A stretch of 33,045 bases of DNA, taken from Helicobacter sp. GTDB lineage: Bacteria > Campylobacterota > Campylobacteria > Campylobacterales > Helicobacteraceae. Numbering within the stretch: the first letter of the stretch is position 1; every line of letters begins with the position of its first letter. The notes under the pieces are model-generated. The model was not told the DNA's origin, made no database searches, and was given only the letters and a program-made list of their open reading frames with translations. Below, one piece after another: positions 14,905 through 22,602 of the stretch. Position numbers and translations under genes: made by a program. The stretch spans positions 1 to 33,045 of the forward strand of contig NZ_JAIEFA010000082.1 in NCBI RefSeq assembly GCF_029067145.1, given 5' to 3'.

Positions 14905-16143
14905 TCACAATCCATTGATAAAATCTGCTTCCTCTGCACCAAATTCCATTTGAAAAGGCAACACCTTTAAGATTTCGCCCTCCACAACAGAATCCCGCGA
15001 GGAACCAAACACCACTAACGCATTGCCCAAAACCATAGGCGTAACCTCGCCAGAGCCATATTTGCCACCCTTGATAAAACGAATGCAATCCCCTTGTATT
15101 TTTGCGAGCATTGCCTCTGTGCGGCTTTTGCGCGGAAGATTGTGTGCGGATTTGAGCAACAAAAATTGCGGATAATGCGCACTCGCGCCACTTAATTGAC
15201 GCAAAAATGGCACAATGAGCAAGCGCAACAAAACTGCTCCTGCTAGAGGATTTCCGGGGAGAGCAACGATAAACTTAGAATCCAATTTGGCAACCATAAT
15301 CGGTTTTCCGGGCTTGATTTGCACACCATTTAACACCATTTGCGCCCCGCTTTGCTCCAAAACCTCTCGCATAAAGTCCGCTTCTCCCTTGCTCGCGCCA
15401 CCACTTGTAAAAATCACATCGCTTGGAGACTCTAATGCCCTCTTGATAGCATTCTGATTATCGCTTAGGATTCCCCCATAATGACTGCCAAAACCATAGC
15501 TTTTAAGAATCGCTTGAATCATCGTAGAATTAGAATTATAAATCTGATAAGAATCTGCTTGCTCCCATATTTCCTTTAACTCATCGCCGCTTGCAAATAC
15601 GCTAATATTCAATGGCGCAAAGGCTTTCACATAACTTATCCCTTGCGTGGCAAGCAAAGTCAAAGAATCCGCACTCAAATGCGCGCCTTTTTCCAAAAGC
15701 ACGGAATCGCGCGCGACCTCTTCACCGCATTTGCGAATATTCGCTCCTTTTTTAAGATTCTGCGGGGCAAGAATTTGCTCTGTGTTTCCAAATCCTCCCT
15801 CAATCTCCTCAAAAGGCACGACACAATCCGCTCCATTGGGCACTTTTGCACCTGTCATAATCTTGGTACATTCCAAGTCTCCCAAATCCACTTCCGCGCA
15901 ATCTCCCGCGAAAATCTTTGATTGGATTTTCAATGTTTTGCCTGCATTTGCGATTTTTAGCGCATAGCCGTCCATTGCGGAGTTGTCAAAACGAGGTAGA
16001 GAAATCTTGGCACAAATCGTTTCTGCTAGGATTCTGTCTTGCGCCTCCAAAAGCGGTAAAATTTCTATGTGCCTATGGAATCCCTGTGTGGCATTGCGCA
16101 AGGATTCTATGGCAGTTTTTAGGTTTTGGGATTCTTTTTTCAT
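14905..16143 (-). CDS. moeA: Molybdopterin molybdenumtransferase MoeA
   Basis: MoeA inserts molybdate into adenylylated molybdopterin to complete the molybdenum cofactor. The 412-residue protein shows the family signature LPRFDNSAMDGYALK (49-63), the MPT-binding domain with TGAKVPNGADCVVPFE, SGGASKGEADFM, VQIKPGKPIMVAKL and VALPGNPLAGAVLL, and the C-terminal MoeA domain. The ATG follows AAGGAAAAG. It lies 18 bases after the NifS-like gene and reads the same way, so it ends the selA-selB-NifS-like-moeA operon. The grouping of molybdenum and selenocysteine functions suggests support of a Mo/Sec enzyme such as formate dehydrogenase. Confidence 0.93.
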   Translation of the reverse strand: MKKESQNLKTAIESLRNATQGFHRHIEILPLLEAQDRILAETICAKISLPRFDNSAMDGYALKIANAGKTLKIQSKIFAGDCAEVDLGDLECTKIMTGAKVPNGADCVVPFEEIEGGFGNTEQILAPQNLKKGANIRKCGEEVARDSVLLEKGAHLSADSLTLLATQGISYVKAFAPLNISVFASGDELKEIWEQADSYQIYNSNSTMIQAILKSYGFGSHYGGILSDNQNAIKRALESPSDVIFTSGGASKGEADFMREVLEQSGAQMVLNGVQIKPGKPIMVAKLDSKFIVALPGNPLAGAVLLRLLIVPFLRQLSGASAHYPQFLLLKSAHNLPRKSRTEAMLAKIQGDCIRFIKGGKYGSGEVTPMVLGNALVVFGSSRDSVVEGEILKVLPFQMEFGAEEADFINGL

Positions 16144-16161
16144 TTCTTTTCCTTAAAATTC

Positions 16162-17211
16162 TTAACCTAAAGCTCTTAATTGCGCATATTTTTGGGCAAT
16201 TTTTTGGGCAATCTGCGGAATCAAACTTGGAGAAATATCCAAAAAGCTAAGGCTTAACAGCTCTCTTGACTGCTCTTGTGTATATCCCATTTCACGCAAG
16301 ACAAAAGAGGGACGCGCAAAGCCAAAAAGGCATTCTTGCCCATTGATAACATTAAGACCATCAAAAAGCAAACTCTGAATTAGATTCCGCGCCTTGATAC
16401 CCTTAAGCCCCAAAGCCAAAGTATTTGGCGGCGTTGGATAAAACAAATAACAACTCTCGCGTAGTCCCATTTTTGCTAAATTTGCCTCCAAAGCATTAAA
16501 AAAATCGCGCGCCAAATCGCTTGGAAACCTGCTTGCCACAGATTTTGCGCAAGAAGTTTTTAGCATAATTGCCTGCCTAAAAACATCATAAAGATGTGGA
16601 ATCTCTAAATAAACATTAGAAATTCCATAAAACTCATTAGAAGCCAAAATACCAAAAGGGCGCATAATACCTAGATTCTCGCCATTAAGCAACATTATAT
16701 CTGCCTTTGGCAAGGGCAGATTCAAGGCAATTGCATAGCTAATATCCACAACTTTTAACACATTTTGCGGTAGCGATTCTATGGGGTTTAGCGTCAAAAT
16801 ATCCTCATTCATAAATGGCAAAACAAAACAATCCGCGCCGAAGTCTAACGCCGCTTTAATAGAATCTTGATGAATGCTTCCACTTGTAAAATCTGGCAGG
16901 AGGGTAAAGATGTTTTCTCTGTATTGTAGAGGCAACTCCCAATAAGCACAATAAAGCATATTATGCGACGAGAGCGCAAGGGCAACCTTATAATGATGGC
17001 AAAGATTGGTGAGCAAAAAATAAAAAGATTCTAAATTGAAGCTAAAAGGGCGCAAAAATTTTGCGCCTAAAAGTTCGCGAAGTGCCACATTTTCTTTAAA
17101 AATCTCTTGAGATTGGATAGGGAGAATAGATTGATAATTTGCCGTCTTGACATCAATTAAACGTTGATTTAATTCTCTGTTTAATGGAGGATTCTGCAAT
17201 CTATCTAGCAT
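16162..17211 (-). CDS. NifS/cysteine desulfurase-like protein lacking the PLP lysine
   Basis: The C-terminal part aligns well with cysteine desulfurases: PPNTLALGLKGIKARNLI (261-278), the active-site cysteine region NGQECLFGFARPSFVLREMGY with Cys294, and SLSF. The central VVDISYA keeps the family Asp (156). The strand-loop that normally holds the PLP lysine (SGHKLG or SxHK) reads LLNGENLGIMRPFG, so Asn179 occupies the lysine position; the codon is clearly AAT. At 349 residues it is about 50 shorter than IscS, mostly at the N-terminus. It lies nine bases after selB and 18 before moeA. I infer a selenium- or sulfur-handling pseudoenzyme, perhaps a persulfide or perselenide carrier using Cys294, or a decaying selenocysteine lyase. 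The fold call is good; the function is unproven. Confidence 0.75.
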   Translation of the reverse strand: MLDRLQNPPLNRELNQRLIDVKTANYQSILPIQSQEIFKENVALRELLGAKFLRPFSFNLESFYFLLTNLCHHYKVALALSSHNMLYCAYWELPLQYRENIFTLLPDFTSGSIHQDSIKAALDFGADCFVLPFMNEDILTLNPIESLPQNVLKVVDISYAIALNLPLPKADIMLLNGENLGIMRPFGILASNEFYGISNVYLEIPHLYDVFRQAIMLKTSCAKSVASRFPSDLARDFFNALEANLAKMGLRESCYLFYPTPPNTLALGLKGIKARNLIQSLLFDGLNVINGQECLFGFARPSFVLREMGYTQEQSRELLSLSFLDISPSLIPQIAQKIAQKYAQLRALG

Positions 17212-17220
17212 TTTAGCGTA

Positions 17221-19059
17221 TCACTTAAAAGTTCGCTTACCATCGGTATTGACGATGTCTTTAAAGCTATCCAAATAATCCAAATAAGCAATCAAATATT
17301 TACGACTAAGGCTCAAATGTGTCTTGAAATTCCCCAAATCCAAATATCCCTCTTGCTTGATGATTCCGCGCATTAGCTCCAAAAGTCGCGTCAAAACATC
17401 ACTGCAAATGAAAAGCTTATGATTTAAGCGCACAATCTTTTTCTCGTGCGTTAGCCGCTTGAAAATAGAATCTCCCGTTTGTCTGTCAATATCCAACAAG
17501 TCGTATAGATTATAGGGTGCGATTGGCTGAAACTCTTGATTGTGCAGGGTTTCATAAATGGTTTTATAAAAATAATCCTCAATCTTTTCCGCATTACTTG
17601 CTTCTAAGCCTAAAATATTTTGAGGAGAGACATAAAAGGAATCGGCTTTATTTAACTTTTGATTCTCAAGCATTTCATCTAAAACGCTTTTGGCAAACTC
17701 TTCTGCAATCCAGCTTTGCTTTTGGCTCAACAATGCTGCAGAAAGGAGCGCGTTGGGATTCTTAGACAAAATCTTAAAAATCACTTCTTGAACAATCTCC
17801 CTTGCAGCCTTTGAATAAACAATCAATTCCCTTGCACACACAAAACATTGCGGAATCTGAGAGGCAATCTCTAGGCTTATCGCTTGCGAGATTCCAAAAC
17901 GTTGCGTCGCACTAATGAGTCCAAAACCTTTCTTATGCGCATAAAGCAAAATTTCAAATGCACCTTTGAAATCACCTTGACTTAAGAGTTCCAAATATTT
18001 TAGCTTTTGCGATTTTTTCATAGGATCTACAATAGGGCTTAGGATTCTACCTCCGCCTAGTGTTTGTTTGTCATCACGCAAGATAAATTTCTCATTAAAA
18101 ATACCAAAAATTGGAATCTCTGTTTTGAGTGTTGCAAATTTTTTTTCTTTGTCCAAAAATAACACACGCGCCGCACACCGCAACGAACCCAAAAACAACT
18201 GCACTTCGCTATTGTGTTCTATCGTTTCAAAGGCGCAAATTTCAACTTCTATGCTGTCAAATCCGCGCAAATAGCCCTTTTTGGTTAGCAAGTCTCCACG
18301 TTTTAGTTCTTGGTGCGAAACACCACTAAGATTAATCGCCACGCGCGCACCATTTTGTGCTATGGTTGTTGTTTGTCCATGCACTTGGAGATTCTTGATT
18401 CCTAATGCTCTCCCAAGTTGCGCGCACCAAACTTTATTATCTACGCTTAAATCCCCGTCCATTAATGTTCCACTTACGACACAACCCGCGCCCTTAATCA
18501 CGAACACGCGGTCAATGTAATAGCGGAAAAATCCCAAATCCTGACGCGCTTTTTTGGGCAATGCAAAAAGCACTTTTTTGAGTGCTTGAATGCTTTGTGG
18601 CTGATGAATAGAACAATTAAGAATCTGAAAACGCAAACTAGGAAACTTGCTAAAAAGCTCTTTGACTTCACCTTGAAGCTTCTCTATCGTATCTAAATCC
18701 ACCAAATCGCATTTACTCAACACGACGATAAAATCACAGATTCCAAGTAAATAGGCAATCTTTAAATGCTCCAAAGTCTGTGGCATAATGCCTTCATTTG
18801 CTGCAATCAAAAGCATAGCATAATCCACGCCAAATGCGCCGGCAATCATATTTTTGACTAATTTTTCGTGTCCGGGCACATCAATAAAAGAAAGGTTTTT
18901 CTCTCCTTCTTGCAAGTTAGAAAAACTCAAATCCAGAGTAATGCCTCGCTCTTTTTCCTGCGCGAAACTATCACCCCAAAATCCATTCATTGCGGCAATT
19001 AAACTTGTTTTGCCGTGGTCAATATGTCCCATTGTGCCAATTATTAGATTCTTTTGCAT
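17221..19059 (-). CDS. selB: Selenocysteine-specific elongation factor SelB
   Basis: SelB is the GTPase that brings Sec-tRNA to UGA codons marked by a SECIS element. The 612-residue protein has G1 GHIDHGKTS (11-19), G2 RGIT (38-41), G3 DVPGHE (60-65) and G4 SKCD (115-118, where EF-Tu has NKCD). EF-Tu-like domains 2 and 3 follow, then a C-terminal half with repeated winged-helix segments (about 400-612) for SECIS RNA binding. The length is typical. It overlaps selA by 16 bases, so translation is coupled. Its presence means the genome should encode at least one selenoprotein; none is in this window. Confidence 0.95.
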   Translation of the reverse strand: MQKNLIIGTMGHIDHGKTSLIAAMNGFWGDSFAQEKERGITLDLSFSNLQEGEKNLSFIDVPGHEKLVKNMIAGAFGVDYAMLLIAANEGIMPQTLEHLKIAYLLGICDFIVVLSKCDLVDLDTIEKLQGEVKELFSKFPSLRFQILNCSIHQPQSIQALKKVLFALPKKARQDLGFFRYYIDRVFVIKGAGCVVSGTLMDGDLSVDNKVWCAQLGRALGIKNLQVHGQTTTIAQNGARVAINLSGVSHQELKRGDLLTKKGYLRGFDSIEVEICAFETIEHNSEVQLFLGSLRCAARVLFLDKEKKFATLKTEIPIFGIFNEKFILRDDKQTLGGGRILSPIVDPMKKSQKLKYLELLSQGDFKGAFEILLYAHKKGFGLISATQRFGISQAISLEIASQIPQCFVCARELIVYSKAAREIVQEVIFKILSKNPNALLSAALLSQKQSWIAEEFAKSVLDEMLENQKLNKADSFYVSPQNILGLEASNAEKIEDYFYKTIYETLHNQEFQPIAPYNLYDLLDIDRQTGDSIFKRLTHEKKIVRLNHKLFICSDVLTRLLELMRGIIKQEGYLDLGNFKTHLSLSRKYLIAYLDYLDSFKDIVNTDGKRTFK

Positions 19060-20459
19060 TCTTTTTCTTTATTCCTCTTATGATTTTGATTTTTCAAGTC
19101 TTCTAGTGCGGCTGCGATTCTTTCTCTATCGCCCTCTAATAAAGTGCGCGAATCCAAAAGAAGCGCGCTGTTTTCTAGTCTTGCAATAATGCCCCTTGCG
19201 CGCAAAAACTTCTCTAGCTGTTCTTCATCTAAACCAAAAGCCGCTAAGTTTTTTGCTGCAATCGCCACACCAAAAGATTCCAAATAATGACTTGGCATTG
19301 CGCCCCCTCCGCTGTAACTTTTCGTTGGAATCACTTTAGGCGCAAATTCCTTTGGAATCAAATCCACAAGCATTTGGGATTCTTTTTTTAATGTTTCTTT
19401 GTCCTTTAAGAGCAAATGACAAGTTGTAATTTTTTCTGTCTTGTTTTCCAAATAAGCATTTAGAGTTGCTTCAAGTGCTGCAATCGTGAATTTATCCACG
19501 CGCAACATTCTTAAGAGTTGATTTTTTTTGAGTTTATCTATCCATACTTTTTTGCCAAAAATAATCCCCGCCTGCGCACCGCCTAAAAGCTTATCACCGC
19601 TAAAGCTTACAAGGCTTGGATTGAGCTTTGCAATCTCCTCTAAAGCAGGTTCAAATTTTTTCAGGCTCTTTTCAAAGCCACTCAAACCAAAGTATCCACT
19701 TCCTAAATCATAATAATCTATCAGATTCTGCGCAGAAGCTAGTTTTACAATCTCTTCAAACTCCACTTCCTTGACAAAACCGCTCATTGCATAGTTGGAT
19801 TTGTGCGCTTTAAATAACATTGCGGTATTTTCATTTATCGCTTCTTGATAGTCGCGCAAATGCGTTTTGTTTGTCGTGCCAATCTCACGCAAAATTGCTC
19901 CAGAATCCTCCATAACTTTTGGAATCCTAAAACTCCCGCCAATCTCAATGAGTTCCCCGCGCGAAACAACTACTTCCTTGCCTTTTGCAAAGGTGTTAAA
20001 AATTAAAAATACTGCTGCGGCGTTGTTATTGACCACTAGCACATCTTCTGCCCCCAAAAGCGCCTTGAATAAGCCTTGCAAATGCACATAACGTTCGCTG
20101 CGACACCCTTTGGATTCATCATATTCTAAATTATTATAACGCGTTAAAAGAGGTAGAATCTCTTGCACAATTGCAGGAGAAAATACGCTGCGTCCAAGAT
20201 TCGTATGCACCACGATTCCTGTCGCATTCACAAGAGGCTTCAAGGATTTTTGCGTGAGGTTTTGATAAGATTTTATCACCTCTTGCGCGCAAGATTCTAT
20301 CTCTAGGCTTGCACCACCACTAAGCAATCTTTCCTTATAAGAGCTTAAAAAATCTGTAACAAGGCTTTTGACTAAAGGATAGTTTAAATCGCTATTTTGC
20401 GCATAGATTACTTGTAATAGCTTGTCTGTTTTGGGGATTTGTTGTAGAATATTTTGCAT
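19044..20459 (-). CDS. selA: L-seryl-tRNA(Sec) selenium transferase SelA
   Basis: SelA converts Ser-tRNA(Sec) to Sec-tRNA(Sec) with selenophosphate, using PLP. The 471-residue protein has the N-terminal tRNA-binding domain, then LVNATGIVVHTNLGRS (76-91), VNNNAAAVFL, SRGELIEIGGSFRIP (166-180) and the PLP lysine Lys290 in SFSGDKLLGGAQAG. The C-terminal SYSGGGAMP is also typical. It is the first gene of the leftward Sec/Mo operon and is divergent from the stress-protein gene. The Shine-Dalgarno is weak (AATAGG before the ATG). SelD and the Sec tRNA gene (selC) are not in the window. Confidence 0.96.
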   Translation of the reverse strand: MQNILQQIPKTDKLLQVIYAQNSDLNYPLVKSLVTDFLSSYKERLLSGGASLEIESCAQEVIKSYQNLTQKSLKPLVNATGIVVHTNLGRSVFSPAIVQEILPLLTRYNNLEYDESKGCRSERYVHLQGLFKALLGAEDVLVVNNNAAAVFLIFNTFAKGKEVVVSRGELIEIGGSFRIPKVMEDSGAILREIGTTNKTHLRDYQEAINENTAMLFKAHKSNYAMSGFVKEVEFEEIVKLASAQNLIDYYDLGSGYFGLSGFEKSLKKFEPALEEIAKLNPSLVSFSGDKLLGGAQAGIIFGKKVWIDKLKKNQLLRMLRVDKFTIAALEATLNAYLENKTEKITTCHLLLKDKETLKKESQMLVDLIPKEFAPKVIPTKSYSGGGAMPSHYLESFGVAIAAKNLAAFGLDEEQLEKFLRARGIIARLENSALLLDSRTLLEGDRERIAAALEDLKNQNHKRNKEKECKRI

Positions 20460-20543
20460 TACCTATTCTCTTTTTGTAAATTTCAATCCTAAAAGCGTAG
20501 CGCATTCTTACTTTATTTTCTGTGAATTTTGAATAGATTTTGA

Positions 20544-20549
20544 TATAAT
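20544..20549 (+). promoter_or_regulatory. Probable -10 box of the universal stress protein gene
   Basis: TATAAT lies 31 bases before the ATG at 20581 in the 121-base divergent gap with selA. There is no convincing -35. AAGG precedes the start codon. Confidence 0.6.
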
Positions 20550-20580
20550 TTTTAACATTTTACTTGAAACAAGGTTTGCG

Positions 20581-20997
20581 ATGAAAAAAATTTTATTTGC
20601 AATTGACGGAACAAAATCCTGCCAAAAGGCGGCAGAATTTGTAGTCAGCTTTTTTGGCGATAGAGAGGATTGCGCTATCACAATTATCCACGTCAAAACC
20701 CCCATTATGCTTTATGGAGAAGCCGCACTTGCTGCCTATGAAGAAATAGAAAAAAAAGAAAATGCGCAAAGCGATAAGCTTTTGGAAGAATTTAGCGCGA
20801 TTTTTACCAACAAAGGCGTAAATGTCAAGCAAAAACTCCTAGAGGGAGAGGCTGTAACGGAAGTGCTAGCTTATGCAAAAGACTTTGATTTACTTGTCAT
20901 TGGACAAAGCGAAGAAAGTTTTTGGAATAAAATCTTTTCAACCAATCAAAACGACTTCTCGCAAAAATCTCCGATTCCTATTTTGATTGTAAAATAA
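20581..20997 (+). CDS. Universal stress protein (UspA family)
   Basis: A 138-residue single Usp domain in the cytosol: KKILFAIDGTKSCQKAAEFV (strand 1 and helix 1), ITIIHVKTP, then DLLVIGQSEES and the C-terminal SPIPILIVK strand. The usual ATP-binding G-2x-G-9x-G(S/T) loop is degenerate: QSEESFWNKIFSTNQNDFSQKS has no glycines, so ATP binding is doubtful. It heads a short rightward group, with the TPR gene starting nine bases later. The role is presumably stress-related; no specific partner is visible. Confidence 0.88.
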   Translation: MKKILFAIDGTKSCQKAAEFVVSFFGDREDCAITIIHVKTPIMLYGEAALAAYEEIEKKENAQSDKLLEEFSAIFTNKGVNVKQKLLEGEAVTEVLAYAKDFDLLVIGQSEESFWNKIFSTNQNDFSQKSPIPILIVK

Positions 20998-21006
20998 GGC
21001 GTCTTG

Positions 21007-21255
21007 ATGAAAACCTTAACGCTTGCAAGCATTTATGAAATACAAGGGCACGCTTATGAGGCTGCAGAAATTTATAAAACTATCCTAGAAGAAGACCCCA
21101 ACAATGCAGAAGCCAAAATCGCCCTCAAACGTCTTGTAAGCAATCGCAAGAATTATGGTAAAGCAAGTGAAGATATGTTAAATTTATTTATCCAAATGGA
21201 TAGCGAAGTTGAATTTAATGAGTTTGAAAGGTGGTTAGGACAACTATGGAACTAA
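21007..21255 (+). CDS. Small protein with one TPR-like motif
   Basis: An 82-residue cytosolic protein. Residues about 5-36 (ASIYEIQGHAYEAAEIYKTI then LEEDPNNAEAKIAL) form a textbook tetratricopeptide helix pair; the rest is helical and acidic. TTG 21004 is also in frame but ATG 21007 is preferred. Its end overlaps the following gene by ten bases, implying coupled translation and perhaps a joint function. A single TPR usually needs a partner to fold stably, and the next gene product is the obvious candidate. Confidence 0.75.
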   Translation: MKTLTLASIYEIQGHAYEAAEIYKTILEEDPNNAEAKIALKRLVSNRKNYGKASEDMLNLFIQMDSEVEFNEFERWLGQLWN

Positions 21256-21656
21256 AAGAAGCGATTTTACAAACCTTAGCCGAAATTGATTCTAGTGATT
21301 CCACATTTAAGGAATTAGATTCAAAAGAAACACAAGAACCCAAGCTTGAACGCGATGCTTTGTTGGATATTTTGCCCTCTGACAATCCAAGCCACGAAAG
21401 CACAAATACACAGAATCCTTACGAGCGAAAGATTGAAAAATTAGACTTTAAAAACGCCGAAGAGCTTAAAATGCTTTTGACAAAATCCTATTTAGAAGAG
21501 GAAAGATTTTTGAATGCTTTGCAAGAAAGAATCCTTGTGCTTTTTGAAGGATTACAATCCCCAAACAACCGCAATATTGAAACAAAAGTAGATATGATTT
21601 TAAATTTTTTAGAATTTACTTTAGCCATTATTGACGAAAAAAAGAATCAAAAATGA
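21246..21656 (+). CDS. Conserved small protein, possibly CiaD-like
   Basis: A 136-residue cytosolic protein. The N-terminal half (residues 1-75) is acidic and low in order; the C-terminal half is helical, ending around RILVLFEGLQSPNN and a KVDMILNFLEFTLA helix. That C-terminal block resembles what I recall of the CiaD-like domain of Campylobacter and Helicobacter proteins. In Campylobacter jejuni, CiaD is an exported invasion-associated protein, but a similar function here is not shown. ATG 21246 follows AGGA; an in-frame GTG at 21231 is less likely. It is the last gene before the arsR leader and overlaps the TPR gene. Confidence 0.65.
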   Translation: MELKEAILQTLAEIDSSDSTFKELDSKETQEPKLERDALLDILPSDNPSHESTNTQNPYERKIEKLDFKNAEELKMLLTKSYLEEERFLNALQERILVLFEGLQSPNNRNIETKVDMILNFLEFTLAIIDEKKNQK

Positions 21657-21918
21657 AAAATTTTTCTTTATTTACTTTTGATTTACTATTTTGTTTTATA
21701 ATTTCGTCATCTCAACGGGATGAGTTGAGAGGCAAACTTGACACAATGTTAAGTTTGGGCTTTTTACAAAGAAAAGTTTTTCATCCACTTCTCCTTTGCT
21801 TAAGGACACTTAGCGTGAGCAAGTTCTTTGAAATTATTGTCAATACTAGCGGGCATTTTCCTAAATTTTTCTTTAACCCCCTAAAATACCCAATCCTCCT
21901 TTTTGCAAGGAAAATGCC
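21657..21918 (+). promoter_or_regulatory. Long structured leader of the two-component arsR gene
   Basis: TATAAT at 21697-21702 predicts a transcript start near 21709 and a 5' leader of about 210 bases. In order it has a stem CTCAAC/GTTGAG (21711-21729) that competes with TCATC/GATGA (21708-21723); an 11-pair hairpin at 21733-21757 followed by T5; and a long inverted repeat whose 3' arm covers the Shine-Dalgarno and start codon. A 90-codon reading frame crosses the region but shows no recognisable protein and overlaps the arsR start, so I treat the region as untranslated. Confidence 0.6.
21733..21765 (+). terminator. Terminator-like hairpin inside the arsR leader
   Basis: CAAACTTGACA pairs with TGTTAAGTTTG over 11 base pairs (one G-T wobble) around a 3-base loop, and GGGC then T5 follow at 21757-21765. 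The stem is AT-rich, so its strength is uncertain. It could end transcripts of the upstream stress-protein group, or attenuate arsR transcription started at the promoter at 21697. Confidence 0.5.
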
Positions 21919-21925
21919 GTGCTAG
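21846..21925 (+). promoter_or_regulatory. Inverted repeat sequestering the arsR ribosome binding site and start
   Basis: GGCATTTTCC (21852-21861) pairs perfectly with GGAAAATGCC (21909-21918). CTAGC (21846-21850) pairs with GCTAG (21921-21925) after a small G versus GT bulge. The 3' arm contains AAGGA of the Shine-Dalgarno partly and the GTG start fully. A further AATA can pair with codons 4-5. With 15 pairs and a 47-base loop, this would hide the initiation region. Confidence 0.65.
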
Positions 21926-22602
21926 AAGTATTAATGATTGAAGATGACTTGGAGTTGGCGACCATTCTTGGTGAATACTTGAAAGCTCATAATATTAATG
22001 TAACGAATTATGACGAGCCTTATACGGGCATGAGTGCAATAAACACTCGACATTTTGACCTCCTTCTTTTAGATCTAACACTCCCAAATCTAGATGGGCT
22101 GGAAGTTTGCAAGAAGGTCGCAAAAGAAAAGCATATCCCCATTATCATCTCTTCTGCAAGACACGATATTGACGATAGAGTATTAGGGTTAGAGTATGGT
22201 GCGGACGATTATATCCCCAAACCTTATGACCCAAAAGAACTTATTGCGAGAATCCATAGTGTCCTTCGTAGATACAATTTAGGCAAACAATCCAAAGAAC
22301 CCGAAACATCTATTCTCCCATTTCAGCTAGACAAGGGAAGCAGGGAAATTTATCTTGACAACGAAGCACTGAATCTAACCAAAGCAGAATACGAAATTCT
22401 AAGCTTTATGCTTGACAATGTCAATCAAGCCCTTACGCGCGATTCTATCGCCGCACATTCAGATTCTATTAATCCAGACTCTAGCAACAAAAGTATTGAT
22501 GTGATTATCGGGCGTTTGCGCAATAAAATAGAAAAAAATAACAAAAAGTTTATCCTTTCCGTGCGCGGAATCGGCTATAAACTTCAGCTAAAAGATGATT
22601 AA
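21919..22602 (+). CDS. arsR: Acid-response regulator ArsR (OmpR family)
   Basis: A 227-residue OmpR/PhoB-type response regulator. The receiver domain has the acidic pocket Glu8, Asp9 and Asp10 in MIEDD, the phosphoacceptor Asp52 in LLLLDLTLPNLDGLEVC, a Thr/Ser switch in IISSARHD and Lys in IPKPYDPKEL. The winged-helix domain (about 130-227) ends VRGIGYKLQ. It is very similar to H. pylori ArsR (HP0166) as I remember it, including Asp52. In H. pylori ArsRS controls urease and other acid-adaptation genes. Start: GTG 21919 keeps the MLEVLMIEDD N-terminus; ATG 21934 is the alternative. It overlaps arsS by eight bases. This name is unrelated to the arsenic-type ArsR repressor family. Confidence 0.9.
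   Translation: MLEVLMIEDDLELATILGEYLKAHNINVTNYDEPYTGMSAINTRHFDLLLLDLTLPNLDGLEVCKKVAKEKHIPIIISSARHDIDDRVLGLEYGADDYIPKPYDPKELIARIHSVLRRYNLGKQSKEPETSILPFQLDKGSREIYLDNEALNLTKAEYEILSFMLDNVNQALTRDSIAAHSDSINPDSSNKSIDVIIGRLRNKIEKNNKKFILSVRGIGYKLQLKDD

Noticed and set aside
17221..19059. A SECIS element or in-frame TGA selenoprotein gene within the window
   Set aside because: All recognised genes end at normal family lengths. The only internal stops are in the two pseudogenes, where frame shifts and deletions explain them.
21653..21925. A 90-codon rightward reading frame between the CiaD-like gene and arsR
   Set aside because: It shows no recognisable protein, overlaps the arsR start, and its DNA is dominated by a promoter-like TATAAT, hairpins and the inverted repeat. 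Read as the arsR leader.
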